A stretch of 64,000 bases of DNA from Exiguobacterium sp. Leaf196 (GCF_001423965.1 NZ_LMPV01000010.1:62001-126000), one strand, 5' to 3'; counted from the stretch's first letter, positions 25,667 to 34,401 are shown. Notes: a model not told the origin generated them from the letters alone. Translations and numbers: made by a program.

Positions 25667-27018
25667 GATCCCTCTATACGAAAATCGTCGGACTCGTCTG
25701 CGCTGTCTTACTCGTGTCGGCACTACTGGCGCTCCTGATTAGTAATATTGCCTATTATTCCTTTTGGCAGGACAGCTACAGCCAAAAAGTCGAGGAAGCG
25801 GTCGAGACGGCGATCGATTATTATGAAACGCACGGGGACGGAAAGACGGAGTCGTTTTACCGGATGTTACAAGCGACCGGCTTTCAACTTTATGTGCGCA
25901 CGGACGACGCAATCGAGCGTTACGGAAACCCGTTTCGTGATGAAGCGCTCTCGAATCGGGTCGTCGAGCAAGTGAAGAGTGGTCAACCGTATTACGGAAT
26001 GCGTGAATATCCGTTCCATCTCTTCTTGCTCGGTCTGTTCGATAACGAAGTCATCAATACGTACGGCACGTCGGTCAAGACGGCGCAAGGCACGGACGCG
26101 ATCTTCGTCCGACCGGACTTGAGTCGTCAGATCCGTGAGTTGCATCTGTTCGTCGGTCTGTTCCTTGGACTGCTTGTCGTGATCAGTTTCCTTTTGCTTG
26201 TCTTTTCAATCCGCTATCTCGTTCGTCCGATCCGGCGCCTGACAAAAGCGACGGAACAGATGGCAGACGGTGACTACGGAATCCGCGTCGGAACGAAGGC
26301 ACGCGATGAAATTGGTGAGCTGTCCCGGCGGTTTGACGAAATGGCAACGGCAGTCGAAGCGTCTGATACGGAACGGCGCCGATTCGTTGCGAACGTCTCG
26401 CATGAATTCCAGTCGCCGCTGACGACGATTGCTGGTTACGCGGGACAACTCGATGTGACGGGAGAAGACGTCAGGAAACAGACGGTCATCCGTCAAGAGG
26501 CGGAGCGAATGTCGGAGCTGACGCGTCAACTGTTGATCTTAGCGAAGCTCGATGAAGGACGACGCTTCAAACGACAAGCACTTAATCTGCGGACGAATCT
26601 TGAGGCGACACTCACGACACTTGCCTTCCAGCTGGATGAGCAAGGAATCGCTGTTGCACTCGATGTTCCGACGGTGATACAAATACAAGCGGATGTCAGT
26701 GCGTTGGAACATGTCTTCCAAAATATCATCCGAAACGCTGTCTCGGTCTCAAAAGACGGAGCGACGATCCAGATTCAAGCGCAAGAACAAGCGGATCAGA
26801 TCATCATCCGAATCAAGGATGAAGGACCAGGCATGACTGATGAACAGATGAAACATGCCTTCGAACGCTTTTATCAAGGCGATGCATCCCGGACGACGCG
26901 CGGGACGGGTCTTGGTCTAGCGATTGTCAAAGAGACGATGCGTCAACTCGGCGGGGATGCGAGCTTGTCGTCCGCTTCATCGGGTCTAACCGTAACGTTA
27001 ACTTTTTTACGCGCGTGA
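25663..27018 (+). CDS. hssS: Heme sensor histidine kinase HssS
   Basis: A 451-residue membrane kinase: TM1 ~7-29, extracytoplasmic sensor ~30-160, TM2 ~163-185, HAMP ~186-240, HisKA with phospho-His247 (NVSHEFQSPLTT), and HATPase ~345-450 (GPGMTDEQMKHAFERFYQG, GTGLGLAIVKETM). The start ATG overlaps the hssR stop (ATGA). Predicted to sense toxic heme or membrane damage by heme and phosphorylate HssR. Assignment is by operon context and architecture; sensor domains of this class are poorly conserved. Confidence 0.86.
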   Translation: MRSLYTKIVGLVCAVLLVSALLALLISNIAYYSFWQDSYSQKVEEAVETAIDYYETHGDGKTESFYRMLQATGFQLYVRTDDAIERYGNPFRDEALSNRVVEQVKSGQPYYGMREYPFHLFLLGLFDNEVINTYGTSVKTAQGTDAIFVRPDLSRQIRELHLFVGLFLGLLVVISFLLLVFSIRYLVRPIRRLTKATEQMADGDYGIRVGTKARDEIGELSRRFDEMATAVEASDTERRRFVANVSHEFQSPLTTIAGYAGQLDVTGEDVRKQTVIRQEAERMSELTRQLLILAKLDEGRRFKRQALNLRTNLEATLTTLAFQLDEQGIAVALDVPTVIQIQADVSALEHVFQNIIRNAVSVSKDGATIQIQAQEQADQIIIRIKDEGPGMTDEQMKHAFERFYQGDASRTTRGTGLGLAIVKETMRQLGGDASLSSASSGLTVTLTFLRA

Positions 27019-27025
27019 CACCTGC

Positions 27026-27058
27026 GTTCATGTTCCGTTCATATTGCGGCTGTATCAT
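27026..27058 (+). promoter_or_regulatory. HssR-box direct repeat and hrtBA promoter
   Basis: GTTCATGTT, CC, GTTCATATT at 27026-27045: a direct repeat differing by one base from the published staphylococcal HssR site (GTTCATATT-N2-GTTCATATT). The second copy overlaps the -35 position relative to TATCAT (27053-27058), as expected for an activator. It lies in the gap between hssS and hrtB. Confidence 0.88.
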
Positions 27059-27093
27059 CAATCCTGTAGCGAACATACAGGAGGGATCACACA

Positions 27094-28122
27094 ATGAAAC
27101 TAGGATGGAAAGAACTCGTCCGGATGAAAGGGCGATTCAGTTGGATGACGATTGTGACGATGTTGATCGTCTTATTGATCTTGATGATCACCGGTCTTGC
27201 AGATGGACTAGCTTATGACAATGGGGCAGCCGTCCGTAATCTGCCGGTCGAACAGTTTGCGCTAAGTAAAGATGCAGAAGGGCAGCTGACCCGTTCATTC
27301 TTACAGGCGGATGAGACACCAAAGGGCGCGGAAGCACTCGGTGTCCAGAACATGGTGCTTGAGAAGAAGAATAAAACGAAGGACGACGTAACGGTCTTTG
27401 CGTTACCACAGACTACGAAATATGGTCCCAAACAGCTGCAATCGTTGCAAAAAGGGGAGGTACTTGTCGATGCTGCGTATGCGGAGCAACGCGGGACGCG
27501 CGTCGGCGATACGATCACGGATTTTCGAACGAAGGAGACGTTCCAGATTGCCGGTACAGTGAAGGACGGTCGTTATAGTCATGCACCCGTTCTCTGGATG
27601 ACGGATGAATCGTGGCAAGCCTGGCAATCGAAAATGGGCACGTCATACGTATCGGCGTACATCGGTCAGTCGTTGCAAACGGATCAAGCGCTCTTTTTGA
27701 AACAAGCGGTTGTCGAGAACGTTCCGGGTTATGCGGCAGAACAAAACTCCTTTCAGATGATGCGGGTCGCGCTCGTCGTCATCGGAGCATTGATCCTGAC
27801 AGCCTTCTTCTATATTTTGACGATGCAGAAGATGAAACAGCTTGGTGTCTTAAAGGCAATCGGCATCCGGACACGGACGATGGGTGCGAGTCTGCTCGTT
27901 CAAGTCGTCATACTGACGAGTCTTGCCTTTGGTGTCAGTGTCGTCATCACCTATCTAACGAGTCGTTTCCTGCCGACGGATCTTCCCTTCCGATTTAAAT
28001 GGTCGACGAGTCTGATGTACGGTGGCATTCTACTCGTAACGGCGATTCTCGGTGCGCTCGTTCCGTTACGAATGCTCAAGAAACTCGAAGCGGCAGATGC
28101 GATGGGAGGAATGGACGGATGA
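27094..28122 (+). CDS. hrtB: Heme efflux ABC transporter permease HrtB
   Basis: A 342-residue FtsX/MacB-type permease: one N-terminal membrane helix (~17-40), a large extracytoplasmic domain (~41-225), then three helices (~226-335). The conserved block FFYILTMQKMKQLGVLKAIGI and C-terminal DAMGGMDG match HrtB/DevC proteins. Together with HrtA it relieves heme toxicity in staphylococci by removing heme from the membrane. CAGGAGGG precedes the ATG at 27094. Stop overlaps hrtA. Confidence 0.9.
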   Translation: MKLGWKELVRMKGRFSWMTIVTMLIVLLILMITGLADGLAYDNGAAVRNLPVEQFALSKDAEGQLTRSFLQADETPKGAEALGVQNMVLEKKNKTKDDVTVFALPQTTKYGPKQLQSLQKGEVLVDAAYAEQRGTRVGDTITDFRTKETFQIAGTVKDGRYSHAPVLWMTDESWQAWQSKMGTSYVSAYIGQSLQTDQALFLKQAVVENVPGYAAEQNSFQMMRVALVVIGALILTAFFYILTMQKMKQLGVLKAIGIRTRTMGASLLVQVVILTSLAFGVSVVITYLTSRFLPTDLPFRFKWSTSLMYGGILLVTAILGALVPLRMLKKLEAADAMGGMDG

Positions 28123-28787
28123 TTCGATTAGAACAGATTGAGCAAAGTTATGGTGAGATGACGGTACTGTATGACATCAACTTACAAGCAGAAGCGGGCG
28201 AGTTGATTGCTCTTGTCGGACCGAGCGGTAGTGGGAAAAGTACACTGCTCCAGCTGCTTGGATTGTTACAGACACCAACGAATGGTGCCGTCTACTTTGA
28301 TCATACGTGTGTTAGTGAAGCAGTGGACGAAGAACGCCGTCGCTTACGTCTCGAAGAAGTCGGATTCACCTTTCAAGAATCACATCTCGTGCCGTTTTTG
28401 ACGGCAGGTGAGCAACTGGAGCTAGTCGCGAAGGAAGCCGGTCGATCGGTTGACGCGACGGCGGCACTCGCTGTGTTTGGACTCGAGCACCGAAAAGACC
28501 ATTTGCCGCACGCCTTATCGGGTGGGGAACGTCAACGTGTCGCAATTGCCCGGGCTTTCGTCAATGACCCACGACTTGTACTCGCGGATGAACCGACGGC
28601 GAGTCTCGATTACCCAAATGGACGCCGGGTGATGGAGTTATTGCAACAGCAAGCGCATGATGCGAACAAGACCGTCATCGTCATCACCCATGACGAACGG
28701 ATGCTAGATGTCTGTGACCGGATTTGGCGAATTGAAGACGGACGGATTACGGAAGCGACAGCATCCCGGTCCTATTCTCATAGTTAA
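28119..28787 (+). CDS. hrtA: Heme efflux ABC transporter ATP-binding protein HrtA
   Basis: A 222-residue ATPase of the MacB/LolD class: Walker A GPSGSGKST (residues ~36-44), signature LSGGERQRVAIARA, Walker B VLADEPTASLD, switch His in VITHDERM. The start at 28119 forms ATGA with the hrtB stop; a longer upstream frame is out of register with any ribosome site. Gene order hssRS-hrtBA is collinear here, whereas in S. aureus hssRS and hrtAB are divergent. Confidence 0.92.
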   Translation: MIRLEQIEQSYGEMTVLYDINLQAEAGELIALVGPSGSGKSTLLQLLGLLQTPTNGAVYFDHTCVSEAVDEERRRLRLEEVGFTFQESHLVPFLTAGEQLELVAKEAGRSVDATAALAVFGLEHRKDHLPHALSGGERQRVAIARAFVNDPRLVLADEPTASLDYPNGRRVMELLQQQAHDANKTVIVITHDERMLDVCDRIWRIEDGRITEATASRSYSHS

Positions 28788-28795
28788 ACGAGTTT

Positions 28796-28843
28796 CCCTT
28801 TTGTTTTCGTGCCTCAGTGCATGTGAAAACAAAAGGGTTTTTT
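28796..28843 (+). terminator. Terminator of hssRS-hrtBA
   Basis: Thirteen-base stem CCCTTTTGTTTTC (28796-28808) / GAAAACAAAAGGG (28825-28837), followed by TTTTTT. Confidence 0.96.
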
Positions 28844-28896
28844 GCTGATTCGTCACGAAGATAGGGGAAACGGACCATTTGCGGAAGCGTTATCTT

Positions 28897-28905
28897 TGAT
28901 ATACT
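28897..28905 (+). promoter_or_regulatory. Extended -10 promoter
   Basis: TGATATACT at 28897-28905 with TTGCGG 15 bases before the hexamer; precedes the coiled-coil membrane protein gene. Confidence 0.5.
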
Positions 28906-28941
28906 TAACCGTAGTAAAAAAAGATAAGGGTGGAAATAAAT

Positions 28942-29898
28942 GTGAATTTAACAACCTTGATTCAAAGCGAATTACAAGCCATTCAGACTGAGCGACTAAC
29001 GGAATGGTTTACACATAAAAGCCACGAGCGCCGGGAATATCAACGGATGCTCGAAGATTTCAAAGCAATCGTCATCATGCAACAGGCCGGATTTTATGAA
29101 CAAGCGGATGCTCGTTTTGAACAGTGGAAGACGTTACCGATGCCGGCAGAGGTTTATCGTTACCGCCTAGCGATCGCAGGAAAAGCAGGCGGGAAACGTC
29201 TTGTTCAGAAACGACTGGCATCGTTTCCTATGACCGTTCAGAATCATCCACAGCTGAAAAACTGGAAGCGAATCGGAAAACTAAACCCGTGGTGGCTCGG
29301 TGGAGCTGTAGCTGTCGTTTGTCTCGGTCTAATCTGGACACAGTTGGACGATGAACCGGCAACACCGGTCGCGACGAAACAGACAGAGGTCGAGCAACAA
29401 CTCGCAGCGCTGCAAACAGAAGTCGAACAGTTAAAAGAAAAAAACGAACAGTTGGCAAGTGAGCAAGAGAGAGCGAAAGCGATCAAGCCAGAGAAGAAGG
29501 AAACAAAAACGGAAACGCAGAAGCCGAAAGTGTCTGCGAAAGAATCGCTCGAGCAAGGGGTCGCTGCCGTTCAGGCGAAGGACTACAAACGAGCAGACAG
29601 TATCTTGAACGGATCCGTCTTGACGAACAAAGAGACAGCAGGCATGGCACGCTTTTATAAGTTGATTGCGGCCGGAAAGTTGAAGAACACGACACAAGCA
29701 GATTACATCGCCTATCGGGAAGATTTTCCGAAGTCCGGTTACATAAGTGATGTCCTCTGGATGCAAGCCGTTTATGAACAAAAATATAAAAAAGGCGACT
29801 ATCGAGCGACCTTACAAGAACTCGCGAAACAACCGGAAAATGAATGGTCTTACGCGGCAAAAGCGATTCTATCGGGTAAGAGTACGCTCGGGAACTGA
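28942..29898 (+). CDS. Membrane-anchored coiled-coil/helical-repeat protein, unknown function
   Basis: A 318-residue protein: soluble N-terminal helical segment (~1-112), one membrane helix near WWLGGAVAVVCLGLIW (~117-134), a coiled coil (EVEQQLAALQTEVEQLKEK, ~145-180), a Lys/Glu/Thr-rich linker, and a C-terminal TPR-like domain (LEQGVAAVQAKDYKRADSIL...). Likely N-in, C-out. GTG at 28942 is chosen: AAGGGTGG sits 8 bases upstream, while a GTG at 28930 lies within that site. I do not recognise a named family. Own promoter; an 8-base stem overlaps its stop (29890-29914). Confidence 0.75.
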   Translation: MNLTTLIQSELQAIQTERLTEWFTHKSHERREYQRMLEDFKAIVIMQQAGFYEQADARFEQWKTLPMPAEVYRYRLAIAGKAGGKRLVQKRLASFPMTVQNHPQLKNWKRIGKLNPWWLGGAVAVVCLGLIWTQLDDEPATPVATKQTEVEQQLAALQTEVEQLKEKNEQLASEQERAKAIKPEKKETKTETQKPKVSAKESLEQGVAAVQAKDYKRADSILNGSVLTNKETAGMARFYKLIAAGKLKNTTQADYIAYREDFPKSGYISDVLWMQAVYEQKYKKGDYRATLQELAKQPENEWSYAAKAILSGKSTLGN

Positions 29899-29970
29899 CG
29901 AAAAAACAGTTCCCAAGCAGTACGCTTATAGAGTACAATGCGAAAAGAGAATGGAGAGGAGATGCAAACA

Positions 29971-30600
29971 ATGAGTAAAGTACATGTATTTGATCACCCA
30001 TTGATTCAGCACAAGATGACGATCATGCGTAAAGTCGAAACAGGAACGAAACAATTCCGGGAACTTGTCGACGAGGTGGCTTCATTGATGGCATATGAAA
30101 TCACACGTGACCTTCCACTCACAGATGTCGCGATCGAGACACCGGTCACGAAGACGACGCAGAAGATGATCGAAGGCAAGAAACTCGGGATCGTCCCGAT
30201 TCTCCGCGCCGGTCTCGGTATGGTCGACGGCATGCTCCGCATGATGCCGAACGTCAAAGTCGGTCACATCGGTTTGTACCGTGATCCGGAGACACTCGAG
30301 CCAACGGAATACTACCTCAAGCTCCCAACAGACGTCGCAGAACGTGATTTCGTCGTCGTTGACCCGATGCTTGCGACAGGTGGTTCGGCGGCAGACGCCA
30401 TCTCCTCCTTAAAGAAACAAGGGGCGAAGAGCATCAAGCTCGCATGTCTCTGTGCAGCACCTGAAGGCGTTAAACGCGTTCAAGAAGAACACCCAGACGT
30501 CGACATCTATCTCGCGGCACTCGACGAGAAGTTGAACGACCATGGATACATCGTCCCAGGACTCGGTGATGCAGGAGACCGTCTCTTCGGAACGAAGTAA
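29971..30600 (+). CDS. upp: Uracil phosphoribosyltransferase
   Basis: Salvages uracil to UMP with PRPP; 209 residues, normal length. PRPP-binding loop [17 protein letters not shown] and C-terminal [18 protein letters not shown] are diagnostic. The ATG at 29971 follows GGAGAGGAG; in-frame ATG at 29962 lies too close to it. TACAAT (29934-29939) is a possible -10. Position between glyA and the atp operon is conserved in Bacillales. Confidence 0.97.
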   Translation: MSKVHVFDHPLIQHKMTIMRKVETGTKQFRELVDEVASLMAYEITRDLPLTDVAIETPVTKTTQKMIEGKKLGIVPILRAGLGMVDGMLRMMPNVKVGHIGLYRDPETLEPTEYYLKLPTDVAERDFVVVDPMLATGGSAADAISSLKKQGAKSIKLACLCAAPEGVKRVQEEHPDVDIYLAALDEKLNDHGYIVPGLGDAGDRLFGTK

Positions 30601-30618
30601 AAAACAGCAAGATATACG

Positions 30619-30652
30619 AAAAGACCGCAGACGATGATCTGCGGTCTTTTCG
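30619..30652 (+). terminator. Terminator of upp
   Basis: AAAAGACCGCAGA / TCTGCGGTCTTTT stem with a six-base loop and T-rich end. Confidence 0.93.
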
Positions 30653-30725
30653 TTGCTATTTCGTAAACTGCGCAAGATTGCTGAAATATGCTTTAATGAA
30701 AAAAGGAAAAAAGGAGGAAGTCACC

Positions 30726-31859
30726 ATGCCGATTACAGTCATGCCGATTTTCGGGACACGACCGGAAGCCATCAAGATGGCACCGCTCGTCAACGCCCTA
30801 AAGCAACACCCTGCTTTTGATGTTCATGTTACGATCACTGCCCAACACCGCGAGATGCTCGATCAAGTGCTCGATCTGTTTAAAATCGAACCGGATCATG
30901 ATTTGAATATCATGAAGCAACGTCAAACACTCGTCGACATTACGACGCGTGGTCTTGAAGGACTTGATGCCATCATGAAGGACATCAAACCGGATCTCGT
31001 CCTCGTCCATGGGGACACGACGACGACGTTCGTTGGAAGCCTGGCTGCCTATTACAATCAGATCGCGGTCGGTCACGTCGAGGCGGGACTGCGGACCTAT
31101 AATAAGTACTCTCCGTTCCCAGAAGAGGTCAATCGTCAGTTGACGTCGACGCTCGCGGACTTACATTTCGCTCCGACAGCGCAAGCGGCAGCGAATCTCG
31201 CATCCGAAAATCGTCACGCCGGTGTTTACATTACAGGAAACACGGCAATCGATGCCCTGCAAACGACCGTCCAATCGGATTACGTCCACCCGATGCTCGA
31301 GACGGTCGGGGACCGGAAGTTGATCTTGATGACAGCGCACCGTCGTGAGAACCAAGGCGAGAAAATGCACCAAATGTTCCGGGCGATTCGTCGCCTCGTC
31401 GATGCGTTCCCGGAGACGCACGTCGTCTATCCGGTCCACCTCAATCCAGTCGTTCAAGAAGCAGCGAAGAAGGTTTTTGAAGGGCATGATCGGATTTCGT
31501 TGATTGCTCCACTCGACGTCTTCGATTTTCATAACTTCGCGAGCCGTGCCCATTTGATCTTAACTGACTCGGGTGGCGTACAAGAAGAAGCACCATCACT
31601 CGGTGTTCCTGTTCTTGTCTTACGCGATACGACGGAACGTCCGGAAGGGATTACTGCCGGAACGTTGAAGCTTGCCGGAACGGAAGAAGAGACGATCTAT
31701 CAGATGGCAACAGAACTCTTGACGAACAAAACACTTTATCAGGAGATGGCGCATGCTTCAAACCCGTATGGAGACGGTCACGCGTCCGAACGCATCGTCC
31801 AAGCGATTCTGCATCACTTCGGTCAAGGAGAAGCACCGGCACCGTTACTCACGCAATAA
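30726..31859 (+). CDS. mnaA: UDP-N-acetylglucosamine 2-epimerase (non-hydrolysing)
   Basis: Interconverts UDP-GlcNAc and UDP-ManNAc, precursor for wall teichoic acid linkage units and surface polysaccharides; 377 residues. Motifs: FGTRPEAIKMAPLV, VHGDTTTT, GHVEAGLRTY, TAHRRENQG, and LTDSGGVQEEAPSLGVPVLVLRDTTERPE. AAGGAGG precedes the ATG at 30726; an upstream in-frame start at 30678 has no ribosome site. No ordinary terminator follows; the structured repeat at 31875 may serve as one. Confidence 0.96.
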   Translation: MPITVMPIFGTRPEAIKMAPLVNALKQHPAFDVHVTITAQHREMLDQVLDLFKIEPDHDLNIMKQRQTLVDITTRGLEGLDAIMKDIKPDLVLVHGDTTTTFVGSLAAYYNQIAVGHVEAGLRTYNKYSPFPEEVNRQLTSTLADLHFAPTAQAAANLASENRHAGVYITGNTAIDALQTTVQSDYVHPMLETVGDRKLILMTAHRRENQGEKMHQMFRAIRRLVDAFPETHVVYPVHLNPVVQEAAKKVFEGHDRISLIAPLDVFDFHNFASRAHLILTDSGGVQEEAPSLGVPVLVLRDTTERPEGITAGTLKLAGTEEETIYQMATELLTNKTLYQEMAHASNPYGDGHASERIVQAILHHFGQGEAPAPLLTQ

Positions 31860-31874
31860 AAAACGATCATCCTC

Positions 31875-32019
31875 GAATCGCTTGCATTCACTTGCTTTCC
31901 TCAAGCGAGACGTGAGCCGCGCCTCCTTCGTCTTTAGACGAGGAGTCGGATCTCACTTGTCTCTGACAGCACGAAAACTCGTGCTTTTTCCTGTAGGAGT
32001 CGCGTGATGTGAGCGATTC
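31875..32019. repeat. Structured intergenic repeat, full copy 1
   Basis: About 145 bases that can fold on themselves end to end. Outer arms begin GAATCGCT (31875) and end AGCGATTC (32019). Inside are GAGAC/GTCTC with CCTCCTTCGTC/GACGAGGAG, then AGCACGA/TCGTGCT (31968-31974, 31979-31985), and the core TTTTTCCTGTAGGAGTCG. The core and TGTCTCTGAC are shared with the copy at 43.2 kb; the arms and central stem are not. Confidence 0.75.
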
Positions 32020-32159
32020 TTTGTTATGTCTTGAATTTCGTGTAATCGCAATAGTTGATTTAGGAGGATAATATCTTTAAATCTTACCATTTCCACTAAA
32101 ATCAGCCCATTTGTTTAGAAAATGTAAAACCAGATGACCTTGAAACTGGAAAGGAAACG

Positions 32160-32342
32160 ATGACGATTCAAGCTGTGACGTACCGCACGATTGAAAAAAT
32201 GGAAATCGCTGAAATGTATTGTTACAAACAGATGTCAGAGCTGTTTTTATGTCCCGATTCGGAAGCGTTTTCAATTGTGAACAAAAAATGTTTTTTCACA
32301 AAATCGACACAAATCAATTTTAGAGGTCTTGTTTCGCTTTAA
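32160..32342 (+). CDS. Small open frame of uncertain reality (60 codons)
   Basis: ATG at 32160 preceded by GGAAAGGA (spacing ~5). The first ~40 codons look coding in composition (for example RTIEKMEIAEMYCYKQMSEL), while the rest is AT-rich and runs into a hairpin. No family recognised. It could be the 5' fragment of a decayed gene rather than a functional small protein. Confidence 0.25.
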   Translation: MTIQAVTYRTIEKMEIAEMYCYKQMSELFLCPDSEAFSIVNKKCFFTKSTQINFRGLVSL

Positions 32343-32632
32343 TGGGCACGATATAACGTTACTGTTCAACGGTTTTGTTCACCATATGAACAATCTCTTT
32401 AACCGTTGATAGCACTACATATTTTCTTCACATCTTCGTGAAATGACTTGCACGAATGACATCTGTGAAAACCTTATCAATCGTTGATATGTATAGGTTT
32501 TTCGGCTCTGTTTTTATTGTGAATTCATTTGACTATGAAAGCTGCTTCATTGTATTCTTGACTAGTATGAAAATCCGCAAATTGTGGGAAAGAAAAAGAA
32601 CTCACAATTGGGAAAAAAGGGGGTCGTCTCTA

Positions 32633-32851
32633 GTGCGCCAAAGTGGGCTCGCGAAGAGTATGGTCATGGCCTCGCAAATTTCGACGGCACTGGCTGCACC
32701 GATCGTCATTGGCTTTTTGGTTGGGAACTATGGGGAACAACAACAATGGTGGGAAAAAATGGGTGCAACGTTCGCCGTGTTCATCGGGATTTTCATCGGC
32801 ATTCTTTGCATGATCGCCATGATCAGGCACTTGTTAGGGGAGAAGACATGA
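32633..32851 (+). CDS. atpZ: AtpZ/AtpI-type membrane protein (F0F1-ATPase gene1 family)
   Basis: A 72-residue protein with two membrane helices (SQISTALAAPIVIGFLVG and GATFAVFIGIFIGILCMIAM), typical of the AtpZ family encoded at the head of many atp operons; proposed to aid assembly or Mg2+ supply of the synthase. GTG at 32633 is chosen because AAGGGGGT is 8 bases upstream; a longer upstream frame (from 32456) has no site and poor composition. Its TGA overlaps the atpI ATG. Confidence 0.85.
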   Translation: MRQSGLAKSMVMASQISTALAAPIVIGFLVGNYGEQQQWWEKMGATFAVFIGIFIGILCMIAMIRHLLGEKT

Positions 32852-33234
32852 ACATCATCCTTCAAGATGCGTTGTATCGTGCGTACTTACGATGGTTTGG
32901 ACTCTTTTACGGGATCCTGGCTATCCTGCTGCTCATCGGACGCTCGAGTGAATCGGTCATTTATGGACTGGCGCTTGGTGGAACTGGCAGCTTTCTGATC
33001 TTGACGCTTCAACGACTCAGCGTCGATCGGATGTATCGTGTAATCGAGACGGGGCGTAAGCCGGTGTCTCGTGGGACCGTTTCACGCATGGCGGTCGCGG
33101 TACTTTGTGTGATGATTGGTTTGAAATATCAAACTGAATTGTCATTAACTGCGGTGGTAATAGGCCTTCTCGCCGGCCACGTCATACAATTTTGTGAGTT
33201 CTTGACTCACGAACTCAAGCGGGAAAAGAGGTGA
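32848..33234 (+). CDS. atpI: ATP synthase subunit I (AtpI)
   Basis: A 128-residue membrane protein with four hydrophobic segments (WFGLFYGILAILLLIG, VIYGLALGGTGSFLIL, MAVAVLCVMIGL, LTAVVIGLLAGHVIQF). It matches the poorly conserved AtpI proteins that assist c-ring assembly. Start overlaps atpZ (ATGA). A minus-or-plus alternative is excluded by the operon arrangement. Confidence 0.85.
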   Translation: MNIILQDALYRAYLRWFGLFYGILAILLLIGRSSESVIYGLALGGTGSFLILTLQRLSVDRMYRVIETGRKPVSRGTVSRMAVAVLCVMIGLKYQTELSLTAVVIGLLAGHVIQFCEFLTHELKREKR

Positions 33235-33242
33235 ATAGTCAA

Positions 33243-33986
33243 ATGAACCACGAAATGCCACTTTACGAAATCCCACTCTGGGGTGACTTCGTTCTGTACG
33301 GTAGCTGGACGAACTTGATCACAGTATTGATTGCTGCTGCTCTCGTCTTCTTGATTGCCGTGGCCGGTACGCGACGTCTTGTGATGAAGCCAACCGGTGC
33401 TCAAAACGTGATGGAGATGTTCCTCGAATTCGTTCGCGGTATCATCAGCAGCACGATGGACTGGAAAACAGGGGGTCGCTTCCTTACGTTCGGAATGACA
33501 TTATTCCTGTTCATCCTTGTGTCCAACCTCATGGGTCTTCCATTCAACGTCGTGACGGGACACTACATTTGGTTCAACTCACCAACTGCAGATCCTTACG
33601 TGACACTGGCACTTTCATCTATGGTAGTGGTCATGAGCCATTACTACGGTGTGAAGATGCGCGGCTTCGGTGCTTATGCGAAAACATTCATGACGCCGAT
33701 GTTTATCATTACCATCATCGAGGAGTTTGCAAACACGTTGACACTCGGTCTTCGTCTTTACGGAAATATCTTCGCTGGTGAGATCATGATCGGAATCATT
33801 CTTTCGATCGGTATCGTCTCTGGTACGAACGATTTCCAATTCCTCGGACCAATCGGCGCGATCATCTCGGGTATCCCGATGTTGATCTGGCAAGGATTCT
33901 CACTCTTCATCGGTGGTATCCAAGCGTACATCTTCCTTATCCTAACGATGGTTTACATCGGACATAAGGCAGCGCACGACCATTAA
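33243..33986 (+). CDS. atpB: ATP synthase F0 subunit a
   Basis: Proton half-channel of F0; 247 residues and five to six membrane helices. The essential Arg lies in the conserved block EFANTLTLGLRLYGNIFAGE, and IQAYIFLILTMVYIGHKA closes the protein. The ATG at 33243 has AGAGGTGA upstream; a GTG at 33231 that overlaps the atpI stop is the alternative. Operon member. Confidence 0.96.
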   Translation: MNHEMPLYEIPLWGDFVLYGSWTNLITVLIAAALVFLIAVAGTRRLVMKPTGAQNVMEMFLEFVRGIISSTMDWKTGGRFLTFGMTLFLFILVSNLMGLPFNVVTGHYIWFNSPTADPYVTLALSSMVVVMSHYYGVKMRGFGAYAKTFMTPMFIITIIEEFANTLTLGLRLYGNIFAGEIMIGIILSIGIVSGTNDFQFLGPIGAIISGIPMLIWQGFSLFIGGIQAYIFLILTMVYIGHKAAHDH

Positions 33987-34274
<288 letters not shown>

Positions 34275-34338
34275 TCCACGATTAACGAGAACGGACTACA
34301 TAGGGCGCTATTCGTTCAACGTTTGAGTGAACCGTCAC

Positions 34339-34358
34339 GGGAGCTTAGGCTCCCTTAT
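34339..34358 (+). promoter_or_regulatory. Hairpin between atpE and atpF
   Basis: GGGAGC/GCTCCC stem with TTAG loop (34339-34354), preceded by GTTCA/TGAAC (34315-34332). No long T tract. It could stabilise or process the mRNA so that subunit c is made in excess; that function is inference. Confidence 0.55.
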
Positions 34359-34401
34359 GTAGATATTGAAGTTGAACCAACCACGAGGGGAGTGTAATCG
34401 A

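Larger units (their letters stand above)
31860..32632 (+). other. Long hairpin-rich leader region before the atp operon
   Basis: A 773-base gap holding the structured repeat (31875-32019), a small uncertain open frame (32160-32342), and several hairpins: an A/T hairpin bounded by TGTGAA and TTCACA (32276-32300), a nested one TCAACGGTT[TTGTTCA/TGAACAA]AACCGTTGA (32366-32409), TATCAA/TTGATA near 32475-32490, and AATTGTG/CACAATT (32580-32586, 32603-32609) just before the atpZ ribosome site. TTGACT (32529-32534) with TGTATT (32551-32556) is the best promoter candidate for the operon. Confidence 0.55.

Noticed and set aside
29890-29914. GGGAACTG/CAGTTCCC stem after the coiled-coil gene as a terminator
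   Set aside because: No T tract on either strand, and it overlaps the stop codon; kept only as a possible mRNA structure.
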